From positions 86,037-150,036 of the forward strand of contig NZ_VWWL01000022.1 in NCBI RefSeq assembly GCF_011752995.1: a DNA stretch of 64,000 nucleotides, given 5' to 3'. Source of the stretch: Burkholderia sp. Ax-1724. Its GTDB lineage: Bacteria; Pseudomonadota; Gammaproteobacteria; Burkholderiales; Burkholderiaceae. A program made the position numbers and the translations under genes. The notes below the pieces were generated by a model. The model was not told the DNA's origin and did not search any database. It was given only the letters and a program-made list of their open reading frames with translations. Shown one piece after another: positions 17,013-26,326 of the stretch. Position 1 is the stretch's first letter; each line of letters opens with the position of its first letter.

Positions 17013-18224
17013 TCACAGCGTATGCGAGCGATCGCCGCTCGAAAATGCGCGCAGCGTATCATCGAGTCCGCGCGAAAAGGCGATCACCTTGAACAGCTCG
17101 CCCATCTCCGCCTCGGACAATAGCTTCTGTACCGCATTCGCGGCAGGCAGAAAGCGCGCGGTATCGGCAGGGTCGATTTCGCCGAGCGCCTCGGTGATAC
17201 CCGCGTTCATCAGGAAGCGCGCCTGCGATGTGAAGCCGAGCAGGTCCGCGCCGGTCTCGACGCCCGCCTCGGCGATGCCCGTGAATTCGACGTGCGCGGT
17301 GATGTCCTGCAAGCCCGGGTACAGGAACGGATCGCCGTGCGCGCGGTGCCGGTAGTGGCACATCAGCGTGCCCTGCGCGCGCTGGCCATGGTAGTACTCG
17401 TGACGCGGAAAGCCGTAGTCGATCAGCAGGATCGCGCCGCGCGCGAGCATCGCGCAGATCGTGCGCGTGAATGCGCTGGCGGCTTCATGCGTTTCGGTCA
17501 GATAGTCTTCGCCGAGGGTGTCGCGGGTGGCATCGATTTCCGCCAGCCGCGCAAGGTCCTCGGCGGCCGCGACCGGCCGGTCGTCGAACGCGAACGCGCC
17601 GTCGCGCCACGCCACGCCGCGCTCGTGCCATACGCCGCCGCGATGCGCGAAGAGCCGCACCGGCATTGCGTCGAGCACCTCGTTGCCGATCACGACGCCC
17701 TCGAAGCGCTCGGGCAGCGCATCGAGCCAGCGCACTTTCGCGAGCAGCGCGGGCGCGGCCGCCGCGATCGTTTCGCGCTGACGCTCGCGCAACTCGCCCG
17801 ACAGATCGACGATCGAGTAGCGGTCGAATTCGGCACCCGCCGCACCCAGCGCGTCGAGCGCATTGAGCAATCCGGCCGCGAGCTTGCCGGTGCCGGCGCC
17901 GAACTCCATTACCTCGCGCGTGCCGCTCGCCCGCAACGCCTCGGCTACCGGACGCGCGAGCGTCGCGGCGAACAGCGGCGAGAGTTCCGGCGCGGTCACG
18001 AAGTCGCTGCCGTCGTCGCCGCGCAGCCCGAATTTGCGCGCGCCACCGCTGTAATAGCCGAGCCCCGGCGCGTACAGCGCGCGCTCCATATAGCGGTCGA
18101 ACGGCAGCCAGCCGCCGGCCGCGTCGAGCTCCGCGCGAATCTGCGCGATGAGCGCTTCGGACTGCGCGAGCGCGCTCGGGCCGGGAGCAGGTAAACTATC
18201 GGGTTGGTGAGCTTTCGGATTCAT
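17013..18224 (-). CDS. SAM-dependent methyltransferase, MidA/NDUFAF7 family
   Basis: This 403-residue protein shows WLPFDRYMERALYAPGLGYYSGG, DFVTAPELSPLFAATLARPV, the SAM site EFGAGTGKLAAGLLNAL and the family motif GVVIGNEVLDAMPVRLF. Eukaryotic NDUFAF7 dimethylates an Arg of complex I; bacterial targets are not established. Start ATG 18224 is 13 bases from the divergent SDR gene start at 18238, so the promoters must overlap the coding ends. Confidence 0.9.
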   Translation of the reverse strand: MNPKAHQPDSLPAPGPSALAQSEALIAQIRAELDAAGGWLPFDRYMERALYAPGLGYYSGGARKFGLRGDDGSDFVTAPELSPLFAATLARPVAEALRASGTREVMEFGAGTGKLAAGLLNALDALGAAGAEFDRYSIVDLSGELRERQRETIAAAAPALLAKVRWLDALPERFEGVVIGNEVLDAMPVRLFAHRGGVWHERGVAWRDGAFAFDDRPVAAAEDLARLAEIDATRDTLGEDYLTETHEAASAFTRTICAMLARGAILLIDYGFPRHEYYHGQRAQGTLMCHYRHRAHGDPFLYPGLQDITAHVEFTGIAEAGVETGADLLGFTSQARFLMNAGITEALGEIDPADTARFLPAANAVQKLLSEAEMGELFKVIAFSRGLDDTLRAFSSGDRSHTL

Positions 18225-18237
18225 CCCCGCATTGTAA

Positions 18238-19089
18238 ATGACCGTCTCTTCGCACACCGCTGCCCGCGCGGCCGAAGCGCCGCCGGACGGGCCGCCCGCC
18301 CGGCGGCCTGACGCGTCCCGAGTCGTGCTGATTACGGGCGCGGCGCGCCGTATTGGGCGCGCGCTCGCGCTCGGCTTTGCCGCGCGCGGCTGGGACGTCG
18401 CCGTTCACTACGGCGCGTCGCGCGAGGAAGCCGACGAAGTGGTCGCGCGGATCGCCGCAATGGGCCGCCGCGCGGTCGCGCTGCATGCCGAACTCGGCGA
18501 CGAGGCGCAGGTCGAGCGGCTTTTGCCGGGCTGTACCGCGGCGCTCGGGCGGCCCACGTGCATCGTCAACAACGCGTCGCGTTTCGAGGAAGACACGGCG
18601 CGCGACGTCGGCTACGAGCTGCTGCTCAAGCTGACCGCGATGAACCTCGGCGCGCCGCTCGTGCTCGCGCGCATGCTGTTCGAGGCGACACCCGAGGCCG
18701 CCTTGCGCGACGAAAGCCAGCGCGCGGTGGTCATCAACGTGCTGGACCAGAAGCTGTACAACATGAATCCGGATTACCTGTCGTACACGCTGTCGAAGGC
18801 GGCCTTGCAGACCGCGACGGTCGCGCTGGCCCAGGCGCTCGCGCCGAAGGTCCGCGTGGTCGGGCTCGCGCCCGGCCTCACGCTGCAATCGGCCGATCAG
18901 ACGCCGGACGGCTTCGAAGCCGCTCACCGAACGACGCCTCTGGGCCGTGCGTCGCGGCCCGAGGATATCGTCGCCGCCGCGCTGTATCTCGCGGATGCAG
19001 CCGGCGTCACCGGAACGACGCTGGTGGTCGACGGCGGGCAGCATCTCGTGCCGCTGCCGCGCGACGTGATGTTTTTGACGGGCGCCTGA
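18238..19089 (+). CDS. SDR oxidoreductase, pteridine / dihydromonapterin reductase-like (FolM-like)
   Basis: This 283-residue SDR has the pteridine-reductase type cofactor motif TGAARRIG, NNASRFEED, LDQKLYNMNPDYLSYTLSK with the catalytic Tyr-Lys pair, and VRVVGLAPGLTL. The first ~28 residues are a disordered Ala/Pro-rich extension. The neighbouring dihydroneopterin-aldolase-like gene supports a pterin substrate: FolM reduces dihydromonapterin or dihydrofolate using NADPH. The exact substrate cannot be read from sequence. Confidence 0.8.
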   Translation: MTVSSHTAARAAEAPPDGPPARRPDASRVVLITGAARRIGRALALGFAARGWDVAVHYGASREEADEVVARIAAMGRRAVALHAELGDEAQVERLLPGCTAALGRPTCIVNNASRFEEDTARDVGYELLLKLTAMNLGAPLVLARMLFEATPEAALRDESQRAVVINVLDQKLYNMNPDYLSYTLSKAALQTATVALAQALAPKVRVVGLAPGLTLQSADQTPDGFEAAHRTTPLGRASRPEDIVAAALYLADAAGVTGTTLVVDGGQHLVPLPRDVMFLTGA

Positions 19090-19179
19090 CATGCGCGCGG
19101 CCTGCCTTGCCGAGGCGGCCGGTGCGCGTGGTGATGCGCCCCTTTGCGTGCCACGCACGCTTTTTTGACTGGAACGAAC

Positions 19180-19575
19180 ATGTTTGACGCTCTTTCGCAT
19201 CCCCGGCTTGCCGATTGCCGCCGGCTCTTTCTGCGCAATTACGAGGTGCACATCAATATCGGCGTGCACGACTTCGAAAAGCGCGGCGAGCAGCGCGTCG
19301 TCATCAACGTCGAACTGTTCGTGCCGCTGTCGCTGTCCACACCGGTGCACGACAAGCTCAACGAAGTCGTCGACTACGACTTCATGCGCTCGACCATCGC
19401 GCAGCGCGTCGCGCAAGGCCATATCCATCTGCAGGAAACGCTGTGCGACGACGTCGTAACGACGATGCTCGAACATCCGCACGTGCGCGCCGCGCGCGTG
19501 TCGACCGAGAAGCCGGACGTCTATCCGGACTGCGATGCGGTCGGCGTCGAAGTCTTTCGCATCAAGGAGATTTGA
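19180..19575 (+). CDS. Dihydroneopterin aldolase family protein (FolB/FolX-like)
   Basis: This 131-residue protein has the FolB-fold signature RRLFLRNYEVHINIGVHDFEKRGEQRVVI, VVDYDFMRSTI, and the lysine-containing VSTEKPDVYPD segment near the end. FolB catalyses aldol cleavage of dihydroneopterin; FolX epimerises the triphosphate on the same fold, and the two are hard to separate by eye. It is downstream of the FolM-like gene, and ttcA starts three bases after its stop. Confidence 0.85.
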   Translation: MFDALSHPRLADCRRLFLRNYEVHINIGVHDFEKRGEQRVVINVELFVPLSLSTPVHDKLNEVVDYDFMRSTIAQRVAQGHIHLQETLCDDVVTTMLEHPHVRAARVSTEKPDVYPDCDAVGVEVFRIKEI

Positions 19576-19578
19576 GCG

Positions 19579-20634
19579 ATGAACGCTCCGCAAACGCTCA
19601 ACGAAGGCCGGCACGACGCTCACGCCGAAGCCGTGGCACAGGCGGCGGCGCAAAGCGCGGTCGACGCCACCGAAACCGCTACGGCCACGAAAACCGCCCG
19701 CGCCCCGAAGTCGCCGCTCACGCGCCGCGAGCAGAAAGAGGCGTACGAGAACAACAAGCTGTTCAAGCGCCTCGCGCGCCAGGTCGGCCAGGCGATTGGT
19801 GACTACAACATGATCGAGGACGGCGACAAGGTGATGGTCTGCCTGTCGGGCGGCAAGGACAGCTACGCGATGCTCGACATCCTGATGCGGTTGCGCGAGC
19901 GCGCGCCGATCAATTTCGACATCGTCGCGGTGAATCTCGACCAGAAGCAGCCGGGCTTCCCCGAGCACGTGCTGCCCGAATACCTGACGCAGCTCGACAT
20001 CCCGTTTCATATCGAGAACCAGGACACCTACAGCATCGTCAAGCGGCTCGTGCCCGAAGGCAAGACCACCTGCTCGCTGTGCTCGCGACTGCGGCGCGGC
20101 ATCCTGTACCGCGTCGCGGGCGAACTCGGCGCGACCAAGATCGCGCTCGGCCACCATCGCGACGACATCCTGCAGACGCTGCTCCTGAACCTGTTCTACG
20201 GCGGCAAGCTGAAGGGCATGCCGCCGAAGCTGCAATCGGACGACGGCAGGAACATCGTGATCCGGCCGCTCGCCTACGTGAAGGAAACCGATCTGGAAAA
20301 ATACGCGGAGCTGCGCGAATTTCCGATCATTCCGTGCAATCTGTGCGGCAGCCAGCCGAACCTGAAGCGCGCCGAAATGAAGGCGCTGGTCCGCGACTGG
20401 GAGAAGCGCTTCCCGGGCCGTATCGAGAACATGTTCAACGCGCTCTCGAATGTGGTGCCGTCGCATCTGATGGACCATCAGCTGTTCCCGTTCGCGGGGC
20501 TGCGCGCAAGCGGCGAAGCCGATCCGAACGGCGACATCGCCTTCGACGAAGAGCCGTGCTCGACCGGCAGCGACGAGGGCGCACCGCTCACCGGCGCGAA
20601 GACCATCTCGCTGGTCCAGTTCGACGACCTCTGA
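19579..20634 (+). CDS. ttcA: tRNA 2-thiocytidine(32) synthetase TtcA
   Basis: This 351-residue protein has a PP-loop SGGKDSYAMLDIL, the first Cys pair in TTCSLCSRLRRGILY, the GHHRDDILQTLLLNLFYGGKLKGMPPKL block, and the second Cys site IPCNLCGSQPNLKR. The Cys residues hold the [4Fe-4S] cluster used in thiolation of C32 in certain tRNAs. The N-terminal ~50 residues are a low-complexity Ala-rich extension. It is followed by a strong terminator. Confidence 0.95.
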   Translation: MNAPQTLNEGRHDAHAEAVAQAAAQSAVDATETATATKTARAPKSPLTRREQKEAYENNKLFKRLARQVGQAIGDYNMIEDGDKVMVCLSGGKDSYAMLDILMRLRERAPINFDIVAVNLDQKQPGFPEHVLPEYLTQLDIPFHIENQDTYSIVKRLVPEGKTTCSLCSRLRRGILYRVAGELGATKIALGHHRDDILQTLLLNLFYGGKLKGMPPKLQSDDGRNIVIRPLAYVKETDLEKYAELREFPIIPCNLCGSQPNLKRAEMKALVRDWEKRFPGRIENMFNALSNVVPSHLMDHQLFPFAGLRASGEADPNGDIAFDEEPCSTGSDEGAPLTGAKTISLVQFDDL

Positions 20635-20706
20635 GAGCCGCCCGCGAAAAGCGCCCGATTTTGCGGATATGCCGGCGCTTTTCCGCTGGCCTTCTGTTCC
20701 CGCCAA

Positions 20707-20728
20707 GGCCGCACCCGCGGCCTTTTTT
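20707..20728 (+). terminator. Rho-independent terminator after ttcA
   Basis: A GGCCGC stem, ACCC loop and GCGGCC stem are followed by six T residues. It lies 72 bases after the ttcA stop and before the glmU promoter. Confidence 0.85.
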
Positions 20729-20740
20729 GCGGGTGCAGCA

Positions 20741-20749
20741 TGCTAGAAT
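20741..20749 (+). promoter_or_regulatory. Candidate extended -10 promoter of glmU
   Basis: TGCTAGAAT matches the extended -10 pattern TGnTATAAT and stands 33 bases before the glmU ATG, just after the ttcA terminator. No good -35 is seen at 17 bases, which is tolerated by extended -10 promoters. Confidence 0.4.
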
Positions 20750-20782
20750 CGTCGGCTCCAAACTCGTCTGATTGCCGACGCC

Positions 20783-22144
20783 ATGAACATCGTGATTTTG
20801 GCGGCGGGTACCGGCAAGCGCATGCGTTCCGCGCTTCCCAAGGTGCTCCATCCCCTGGCTGGCCAGCCGCTCCTCGCTCATGTCATCGACACCGCTCGCG
20901 CGCTGAAGCCCGCGCGTCTGATCGTCGTGATCGGCCACGGCGCCGAGGCCGTGCGTGAAGCGGTCGCGGCGCCCGACATTCAATTCGCGGTGCAGGAGCA
21001 GCAGCTCGGCACCGGCCACGCGGTGCAGCAGGCGTTGCCGCTGCTCGATCCCTCGCTACCCACCCTCGTGCTGTACGGCGACGTGCCGCTCACGCGCGCG
21101 CAAACGCTGCAGGCGCTGACCGAACGCGCGGGCCGCGACGGCTACGGCGTGCTCACCGTCACGCTCGACGACCCGAGCGGCTACGGCCGCATCGTGCGCG
21201 ACCCGAGCGGCAAGGTGCAGCGCATCGTCGAGCAGAAGGACGCGAGCCCCGAGCAGTTGAAGATCGCCGAGATCAACACCGGCATCATCGTCGCGCCGAC
21301 CGCGCGGCTCGCCGGCTGGCTCGCGGCGCTGAAAAACGACAACGCGCAAGGCGAGTTCTATCTGACCGACGCGGTCGAAATGGCGATCGAAGCCGGCCTC
21401 GAAGTCGTCACCACGCAGCCCGACGACGAGTGGGAAACGCTCGGCGTGAACAGCAAGCAGCAGCTCGCCGAACTCGAACGGATTCATCAGCGCAACGTGG
21501 CCGACGCGCTGCTCGTCGCGGGCGTGACGCTCGCCGACCCGGCGCGCCTCGACGTGCGCGGCACGCTCGAATGCGGCCGCGACGTGTCGATCGACGTGAA
21601 CTGCGTATTCGAAGGCCGCGTGACGCTGGCCGACAACGTGACGATCGGCCCGAACTGCGTGATTCGCAACGCGAACATCGGCGCGGGCACGCGCGTCGAC
21701 GCGTTCACGCATATCGAAGGCGCAGAAGTCGGCGCGAAGGCCGTGCTCGGCCCGTACGCGCGCTTGCGTCCCGGCGCGGCGCTGCAAGACGAGTCTCACG
21801 TGGGGAACTTCGTCGAGATCAAGAACGCGGTGCTCGGCCATGGCTCGAAAGCGAACCATCTCACCTATATCGGCGACGCGGATATCGGCGCGCGCGTGAA
21901 CATCGGCGCGGGCACGATTACCTGCAACTACGACGGCGCGAACAAATTCCGCACCGTGATCGAAGACGACGTGTTCGTCGGCTCGGACACGCAACTGGTT
22001 GCGCCGGTGCGCGTGCGGCGTGGCGCGACGATCGCGGCGGGCACGACGGTCTGGAAAGACGTCGAGCCCGATGCGCTGGTGCTGAATGACAAGACTCAAA
22101 CGAGCAAAACGGGCTACGTGCGCCCGGTCAAGAAGAAAAACTGA
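20783..22144 (+). CDS. glmU: Bifunctional UDP-GlcNAc pyrophosphorylase / GlcN-1-P acetyltransferase GlmU
   Basis: This 453-residue enzyme has an N-terminal nucleotidyltransferase (VILAAGTGKRMRSALPKVLHPLAGQPLLAHV, QLGTGHAVQQA, LVLYGDVPLT) and a C-terminal left-handed beta-helix acetyltransferase with hexapeptide repeats (GPYARLRPGAAL, GNFVEIKNAVLGHGSKANHLTYIGDADIG, NIGAGTITCNYDG). It makes UDP-GlcNAc for peptidoglycan and LPS. glmS follows after 55 bases, the usual pairing of the pathway. Confidence 0.97.
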   Translation: MNIVILAAGTGKRMRSALPKVLHPLAGQPLLAHVIDTARALKPARLIVVIGHGAEAVREAVAAPDIQFAVQEQQLGTGHAVQQALPLLDPSLPTLVLYGDVPLTRAQTLQALTERAGRDGYGVLTVTLDDPSGYGRIVRDPSGKVQRIVEQKDASPEQLKIAEINTGIIVAPTARLAGWLAALKNDNAQGEFYLTDAVEMAIEAGLEVVTTQPDDEWETLGVNSKQQLAELERIHQRNVADALLVAGVTLADPARLDVRGTLECGRDVSIDVNCVFEGRVTLADNVTIGPNCVIRNANIGAGTRVDAFTHIEGAEVGAKAVLGPYARLRPGAALQDESHVGNFVEIKNAVLGHGSKANHLTYIGDADIGARVNIGAGTITCNYDGANKFRTVIEDDVFVGSDTQLVAPVRVRRGATIAAGTTVWKDVEPDALVLNDKTQTSKTGYVRPVKKKN

Positions 22145-22199
22145 CGGAGACGGCGCGCGAGGCGCGCTTCCCGAATCCGGCTCTGAAAAGGAATAAACC

Positions 22200-24017
22200 A
22201 TGTGCGGCATTGTCGGCGCGGTTGCGCAACGTAATATCGTTCCCGTCCTGATCGAAGGACTCCGGCGCCTCGAATATCGCGGCTACGATTCGTGCGGCGT
22301 CGCCGTGCTCGGCGCGAACGGACCGAGCCGCGCGCGCAGCGTCGCGCGCGTCGCCGACCTCGACGACCAGGTGCGCGACGGGCAGCTCGAAGGCGTGACG
22401 GGCATCGCGCATACGCGCTGGGCCACGCACGGCGCGCCGGTTACCGACAACGCGCACCCGATCTTCTCGCGCGACGCGCTCGCGTTGGTACACAACGGCA
22501 TCATCGAGAATTACGAAACACTGCGCGAGATGCTACGTGGCAAGGGTTACACGTTCGTTTCGCAGACCGACACCGAGATTATCGCGCACCTGATCCACAG
22601 CCTGTATCGCGGCGATCTGTTCGCGGCGGTGCGCGAAGCGATCGCGCAACTGCACGGCGCGTATGCGATCGCGGTGCTGCACAAGGACCAGCCGCACACG
22701 GTGGTCGGCGCGCGCCAGGGCTCGCCGCTCGTGGTCGGGCTCGGCGACGGCGAGAACTTCCTCGCCTCGGACGCGCTCGCGCTCGCGGGCAGCACCGAAC
22801 GCTTCATCTTCCTTGAGGAAGGCGACGTGTGCGAACTGTCGCTCGACGGCGTGCGTATCGCCGATCGCAACGGCGAGCGCGCGCAGCGCGAAGTGCGCCA
22901 GGTCGCGGCCTATGGCGGCGCGGTCGAACTCGGCCCGTATCGCCACTTCATGCAGAAGGAAATTTTCGAGCAACCGCGCGCGATCACCGACACGATTCCG
23001 CAGACCGATGCGTTCGATCCGTGGATCTTCGGCGACAGCGCGAGCAAGGTGTTCGGCGAGATCGACAGCCTGCTGATTCTCGCGTGCGGCACGAGCTACT
23101 ACTCGGGGCTTACCGCGAAGTACTGGCTCGAATCGATTGCGAAGATTCCGACCCAGGTCGAGATCGCGAGCGAGTATCGCTATCGCGAGTCGGTGCCGAA
23201 TCCGAAGTCGCTCGTGGTCGTGATCTCGCAGTCGGGCGAAACAGCCGATACGCTCGCGGCGCTCAAGCACGCACAGGCGCTCGGCCACGCGCACACGCTC
23301 GCGATCTGCAACGTCGGCACGAGCGCGATGGTGCGGCAGACGGAGTTGTCGTTCCTCACGCATGCGGGCCGCGAGATCGGCGTTGCATCGACGAAGGCGT
23401 TCACGACGCAACTGGTCGCGCTGTTCGTGCTCGCGGCCACGCTCGCGAAGCTGCGCGGTCACCTGAGCGACACGCAGGAAGCGGACTACCTGAAGCAGTT
23501 GCGCCATCTGCCCGCCGCGCTGAACAGCGTGCTGGCGCTCGAGCCGCAGATCATCGCGTGGTCGGAAGAGTTTTCGCGCAAGGAGCATGCGCTGTTTCTC
23601 GGCCGCGGCCTGCACTATCCGATCGCGCTCGAAGGCGCGCTGAAGCTCAAGGAAATTTCGTATATCCATGCCGAGGCGTATCCGGCCGGCGAGCTCAAGC
23701 ATGGGCCGCTCGCGCTCGTGACCGAAGCGATGCCGGTGGTCACGGTCGCGCCGAACGATGCGCTGCTCGAAAAGCTGAAGTCGAATATTCAGGAAGTGCG
23801 CGCGCGTGGCGGCGAGCTTTACGTGTTCGCCGATTCGGATACGAAGATCGTCAACGACGAGGGGCTGCATGTGATCCGGATGCCGGAGCACTACGGGCTG
23901 CTGTCGCCGATCCTGCACGTCGTGCCGTTGCAGTTGCTCGCGTATCACACGGCATGTGCGCGGGGGACGGATGTGGATAAGCCGCGGAATCTGGCGAAGT
24001 CGGTGACTGTCGAGTGA
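22200..24017 (+). CDS. glmS: Glutamine-fructose-6-phosphate aminotransferase GlmS
   Basis: This 605-residue enzyme begins MCGIVGAVAQRN, with Cys2 as the glutaminase nucleophile after Met removal. The class II amidotransferase domain includes HTRWATHGAP and HNGIIENYETLR. Two SIS domains follow (LACGTSYYSGLTAKYWLE, VVVISQSGETADTLAALKHA), and the C-terminus DVDKPRNLAKSVTVE is canonical. The ribosome-binding site AAAAGGA precedes the ATG. It commits fructose-6-P to amino-sugar synthesis, upstream of GlmU. Confidence 0.97.
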   Translation: MCGIVGAVAQRNIVPVLIEGLRRLEYRGYDSCGVAVLGANGPSRARSVARVADLDDQVRDGQLEGVTGIAHTRWATHGAPVTDNAHPIFSRDALALVHNGIIENYETLREMLRGKGYTFVSQTDTEIIAHLIHSLYRGDLFAAVREAIAQLHGAYAIAVLHKDQPHTVVGARQGSPLVVGLGDGENFLASDALALAGSTERFIFLEEGDVCELSLDGVRIADRNGERAQREVRQVAAYGGAVELGPYRHFMQKEIFEQPRAITDTIPQTDAFDPWIFGDSASKVFGEIDSLLILACGTSYYSGLTAKYWLESIAKIPTQVEIASEYRYRESVPNPKSLVVVISQSGETADTLAALKHAQALGHAHTLAICNVGTSAMVRQTELSFLTHAGREIGVASTKAFTTQLVALFVLAATLAKLRGHLSDTQEADYLKQLRHLPAALNSVLALEPQIIAWSEEFSRKEHALFLGRGLHYPIALEGALKLKEISYIHAEAYPAGELKHGPLALVTEAMPVVTVAPNDALLEKLKSNIQEVRARGGELYVFADSDTKIVNDEGLHVIRMPEHYGLLSPILHVVPLQLLAYHTACARGTDVDKPRNLAKSVTVE

Positions 24018-24023
24018 GCTTTG

Positions 24024-24047
24024 GGCGGGATGCGATGGCATCCCGCC
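24024..24047. terminator. GC-rich hairpin between glmS and collagen-like gene
   Basis: A perfect 10-bp inverted repeat (GGCGGGATGC, loop GATG, GCATCCCGCC) lies just after the glmS stop, in the 53-bp convergent gap. It has no T tract on either side, so it may be a weak terminator or an mRNA 3'-end stabiliser. Confidence 0.5.
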
Positions 24048-24070
24048 TCTCGCTTCTCTCCGGCACACAG

Positions 24071-25213
24071 CTACAACTCGAATTTATTGCTACGATCCCG
24101 CCGCGCATTCCCTTCCTGAAGCAGTTTCATTTGCTCGTCAAAGCGCTGCCGGGACATATTGAGTTCGTGCGCGTACTTCATTTCCATCAATCGCACTCTG
24201 AATTCGAGAAGATTCTTTTTGTGCGATTTTTCGTCGAGCAGTTTCTTTGCCAGTGCGCAACATAGAAGCGCAACGGAAAGGATCAGTGTGTACGCGCAAA
24301 TGAATATCAACAGCGAAACGAGCAACTCGTAACCGAGATAGACGATACCGACGAGTCCGCAGCACACGATAAGCAACTGAAGCACGCGGGCAATATTCGA
24401 TTGCTCGCGGGTTCTGTTGCGTCGGGCCCGGTATAGGGCCCGACGCCGGTTGAAGTCCTGCCTCGTGAGCGCGGCAATGAGCTTCTCACGGTCGAATTCG
24501 GAGAGATCAGGCGAGTGAGATATCTTGCTTTCCGCGTATTCTCTCGATTCCCGCAGAGTCGGTGGGCGACCCGCGGAGAGGTTGCGTTTCCATATCTCGA
24601 GCAAAGCGAGAACGATCGGCGTCAATGCCGTGACGAGTTTTGCGAGAGAGGTCAGGAGGTTCTCTGGGGGCGAGCCGGAACCTCCATCCGGTTTGGGATT
24701 GTTGTTGCCATCCGCCGACTTTCCTTGCGGGTAGAGCAAACTGACCAGCGAAACGCCGGCAGGGCCTTGCAGACCATCACGGCCGGGAGGCCCGGGTTCG
24801 CCGCGGTCGCCTGTTTCGCCCCGGTCACCCTTTTCACCGCGATCGCCTCTCTCGCCCTTGCTGCCCGAGTCGCCGCGATCGCCTTTCTCTCCGCGTTCGC
24901 CACGCTCGCCTTTCGCACCGGTGTCGCCTTTTGCCCCCTGTTCGCCGGGCTTGCCGGCCGCACCTTGAGGGCCCACGGACCCGGCAACGCTGTTGACCCC
25001 GTTGACCCCAGTATTCTCCCTCGCACTCCGGCTGCCTCGGCCAGTATCCCCATTCGCGGTTTGCCCGCCTGGAAGCAGCACGTTCGTGACGTACCCGGTG
25101 CCTATGGGCGTGTTATCGGGGGCCGTAGCCGCGTGACCGGACTGATCGCGACTCGCGCACGCCGAAAGAGTCATGCAGAATCCTATCGCCGCAACACTCA
25201 ATAACCGCTTCAT
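24071..25213 (-). CDS. Collagen-like repeat lipoprotein with C-terminal membrane segments
   Basis: This 380-residue protein has a signal peptide with lipobox LSAC (C19). An uninterrupted run of 25 Gly-X-Y triplets follows at residues ~78-153, rich in GER, GEK, GDR and GEP, the charged type found in bacterial collagens. Then come a hydrophobic segment (~187-206), an Arg-rich region, two more hydrophobic segments (~278-296, ~297-322) and a charged helical tail. Such collagen stretches form triple helices without hydroxyproline. How a lipidated N-terminus combines with later membrane segments is unclear. No known homologue is recognised beyond the repeat. Confidence 0.8.
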   Translation of the reverse strand: MKRLLSVAAIGFCMTLSACASRDQSGHAATAPDNTPIGTGYVTNVLLPGGQTANGDTGRGSRSARENTGVNGVNSVAGSVGPQGAAGKPGEQGAKGDTGAKGERGERGEKGDRGDSGSKGERGDRGEKGDRGETGDRGEPGPPGRDGLQGPAGVSLVSLLYPQGKSADGNNNPKPDGGSGSPPENLLTSLAKLVTALTPIVLALLEIWKRNLSAGRPPTLRESREYAESKISHSPDLSEFDREKLIAALTRQDFNRRRALYRARRNRTREQSNIARVLQLLIVCCGLVGIVYLGYELLVSLLIFICAYTLILSVALLCCALAKKLLDEKSHKKNLLEFRVRLMEMKYAHELNMSRQRFDEQMKLLQEGNARRDRSNKFEL

Positions 25214-25488
25214 CGGATTATCTCGATTGTTTTATTTCGTCGTCGTGGTCAAGCAAATAGCCTTTGCCCGATGAGGTGACGCTGCCGGATTCAACGACTG
25301 TCGCGTCTTCAGCATAGCGGAATTCTGAAAGCGAAACCGCGGCATGATTCGCCAAAAGAAAGTGCAATGACCCAGCGTGGCGAAGCGCCCATGCCGTGTC
25401 GGCTTAATCCGTTTTTTCCACGACGGCTCGACGCGGCGGCACCCTATCGACTACGCTCGGCCGATACCACGCAGGGCATCATCGACAC

Positions 25489-26103
25489 ATGAAGACCTCG
25501 GCTTCCGACCCAATGCGAACCGCGACGTTCACCGCCCAACTCAAAACTCGAGCCGTACTGCTCGCGCTCTTCGTCGGCTCGATGTGGGCGGTGTTCTTTC
25601 TGTCGGCCGCGTTGCCGTTCCTCCATCTGAACGAGCACGGTGTCGTGCCGCGCACGTTCGGCGGCCTGCAAGGCATCCTGTTTGCGCCGTGGCTGCATGC
25701 GAACCTCGCGCACATCGCCGCCAACACGAGCGGGCTGCTCGTTCTCGGCTGGTTGTGCACGTGGCCGGACATCGCCGGCTTCTGGCGCGCGACCCTCGGC
25801 GCGATGCTGGGCGCGGGTCTCTGCGCGTGGTTATTGGGCGCGCCTTATTCGGTGCATATCGGCGCGAGCGGCCTGGTGTTTGGCTATGCGGGCTATCTGG
25901 TTGCGCGCGGTTACTACACGCGCAATCTCGTCTCGATCGTCGTGGCGCTGGTCGTCGTGAGCAGCTACGGTCTGAGCATGCTGTTCGGCGTGCTGCCGGT
26001 CTATCCCGGTGTGTCGTGGCAGAGCCATATCGGCGGCGCGCTCGGTGGCGTGCTTGCGGCGCGCGCGGCGGCCGGGGCGGCTAGAAGCGTGCGCATGCGC
26101 TGA
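25489..26103 (+). CDS. Rhomboid family intramembrane serine protease
   Basis: This 204-residue, six-segment membrane protein has the rhomboid marks: HANLAHIAANTSG in the second segment, the catalytic serine S127 in GASG, and the catalytic histidine H180 in SHIGGALGG. It would cleave single-pass membrane substrates within the bilayer. ATG 25489 is used; ATG 25513 is a possible alternative, and neither has a clear ribosome-binding site. The substrate is unknown. Confidence 0.88.
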   Translation: MKTSASDPMRTATFTAQLKTRAVLLALFVGSMWAVFFLSAALPFLHLNEHGVVPRTFGGLQGILFAPWLHANLAHIAANTSGLLVLGWLCTWPDIAGFWRATLGAMLGAGLCAWLLGAPYSVHIGASGLVFGYAGYLVARGYYTRNLVSIVVALVVVSSYGLSMLFGVLPVYPGVSWQSHIGGALGGVLAARAAAGAARSVRMR

Positions 26104-26326
26104 TTGATGCGCATGCATCGCCGCCTCGGTATGTCGTCGTGGTATGGCCGACGGAATCGAGGCGGGCTGCGTATATCCAACCGCGCGGCGCTTGGCTTCG
26201 GAAGCGCGCGCGTTTATCGGCAAGCGTATTCCCGTTTCCTCAAATCGGGTTCGGCGCAGGTGGCAAACAATCCGCCCATTCCCGGACACGGATACGCCGG
26301 CGCGAGCTTGCCCTACAACGCGGCGC

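Noticed and set aside
23972..23980. A third exact DnaA-box sequence, inside glmS
   Set aside because: It encodes the strongly conserved DVDKP stretch near the GlmS C-terminus, so codon constraint explains it.
24838..24990. Short-period repeats as a CRISPR or DNA-level repeat array
   Set aside because: The repeats are nine-base-type codon repeats encoding Gly-X-Y triplets of the collagen-like protein; there are no spacers.
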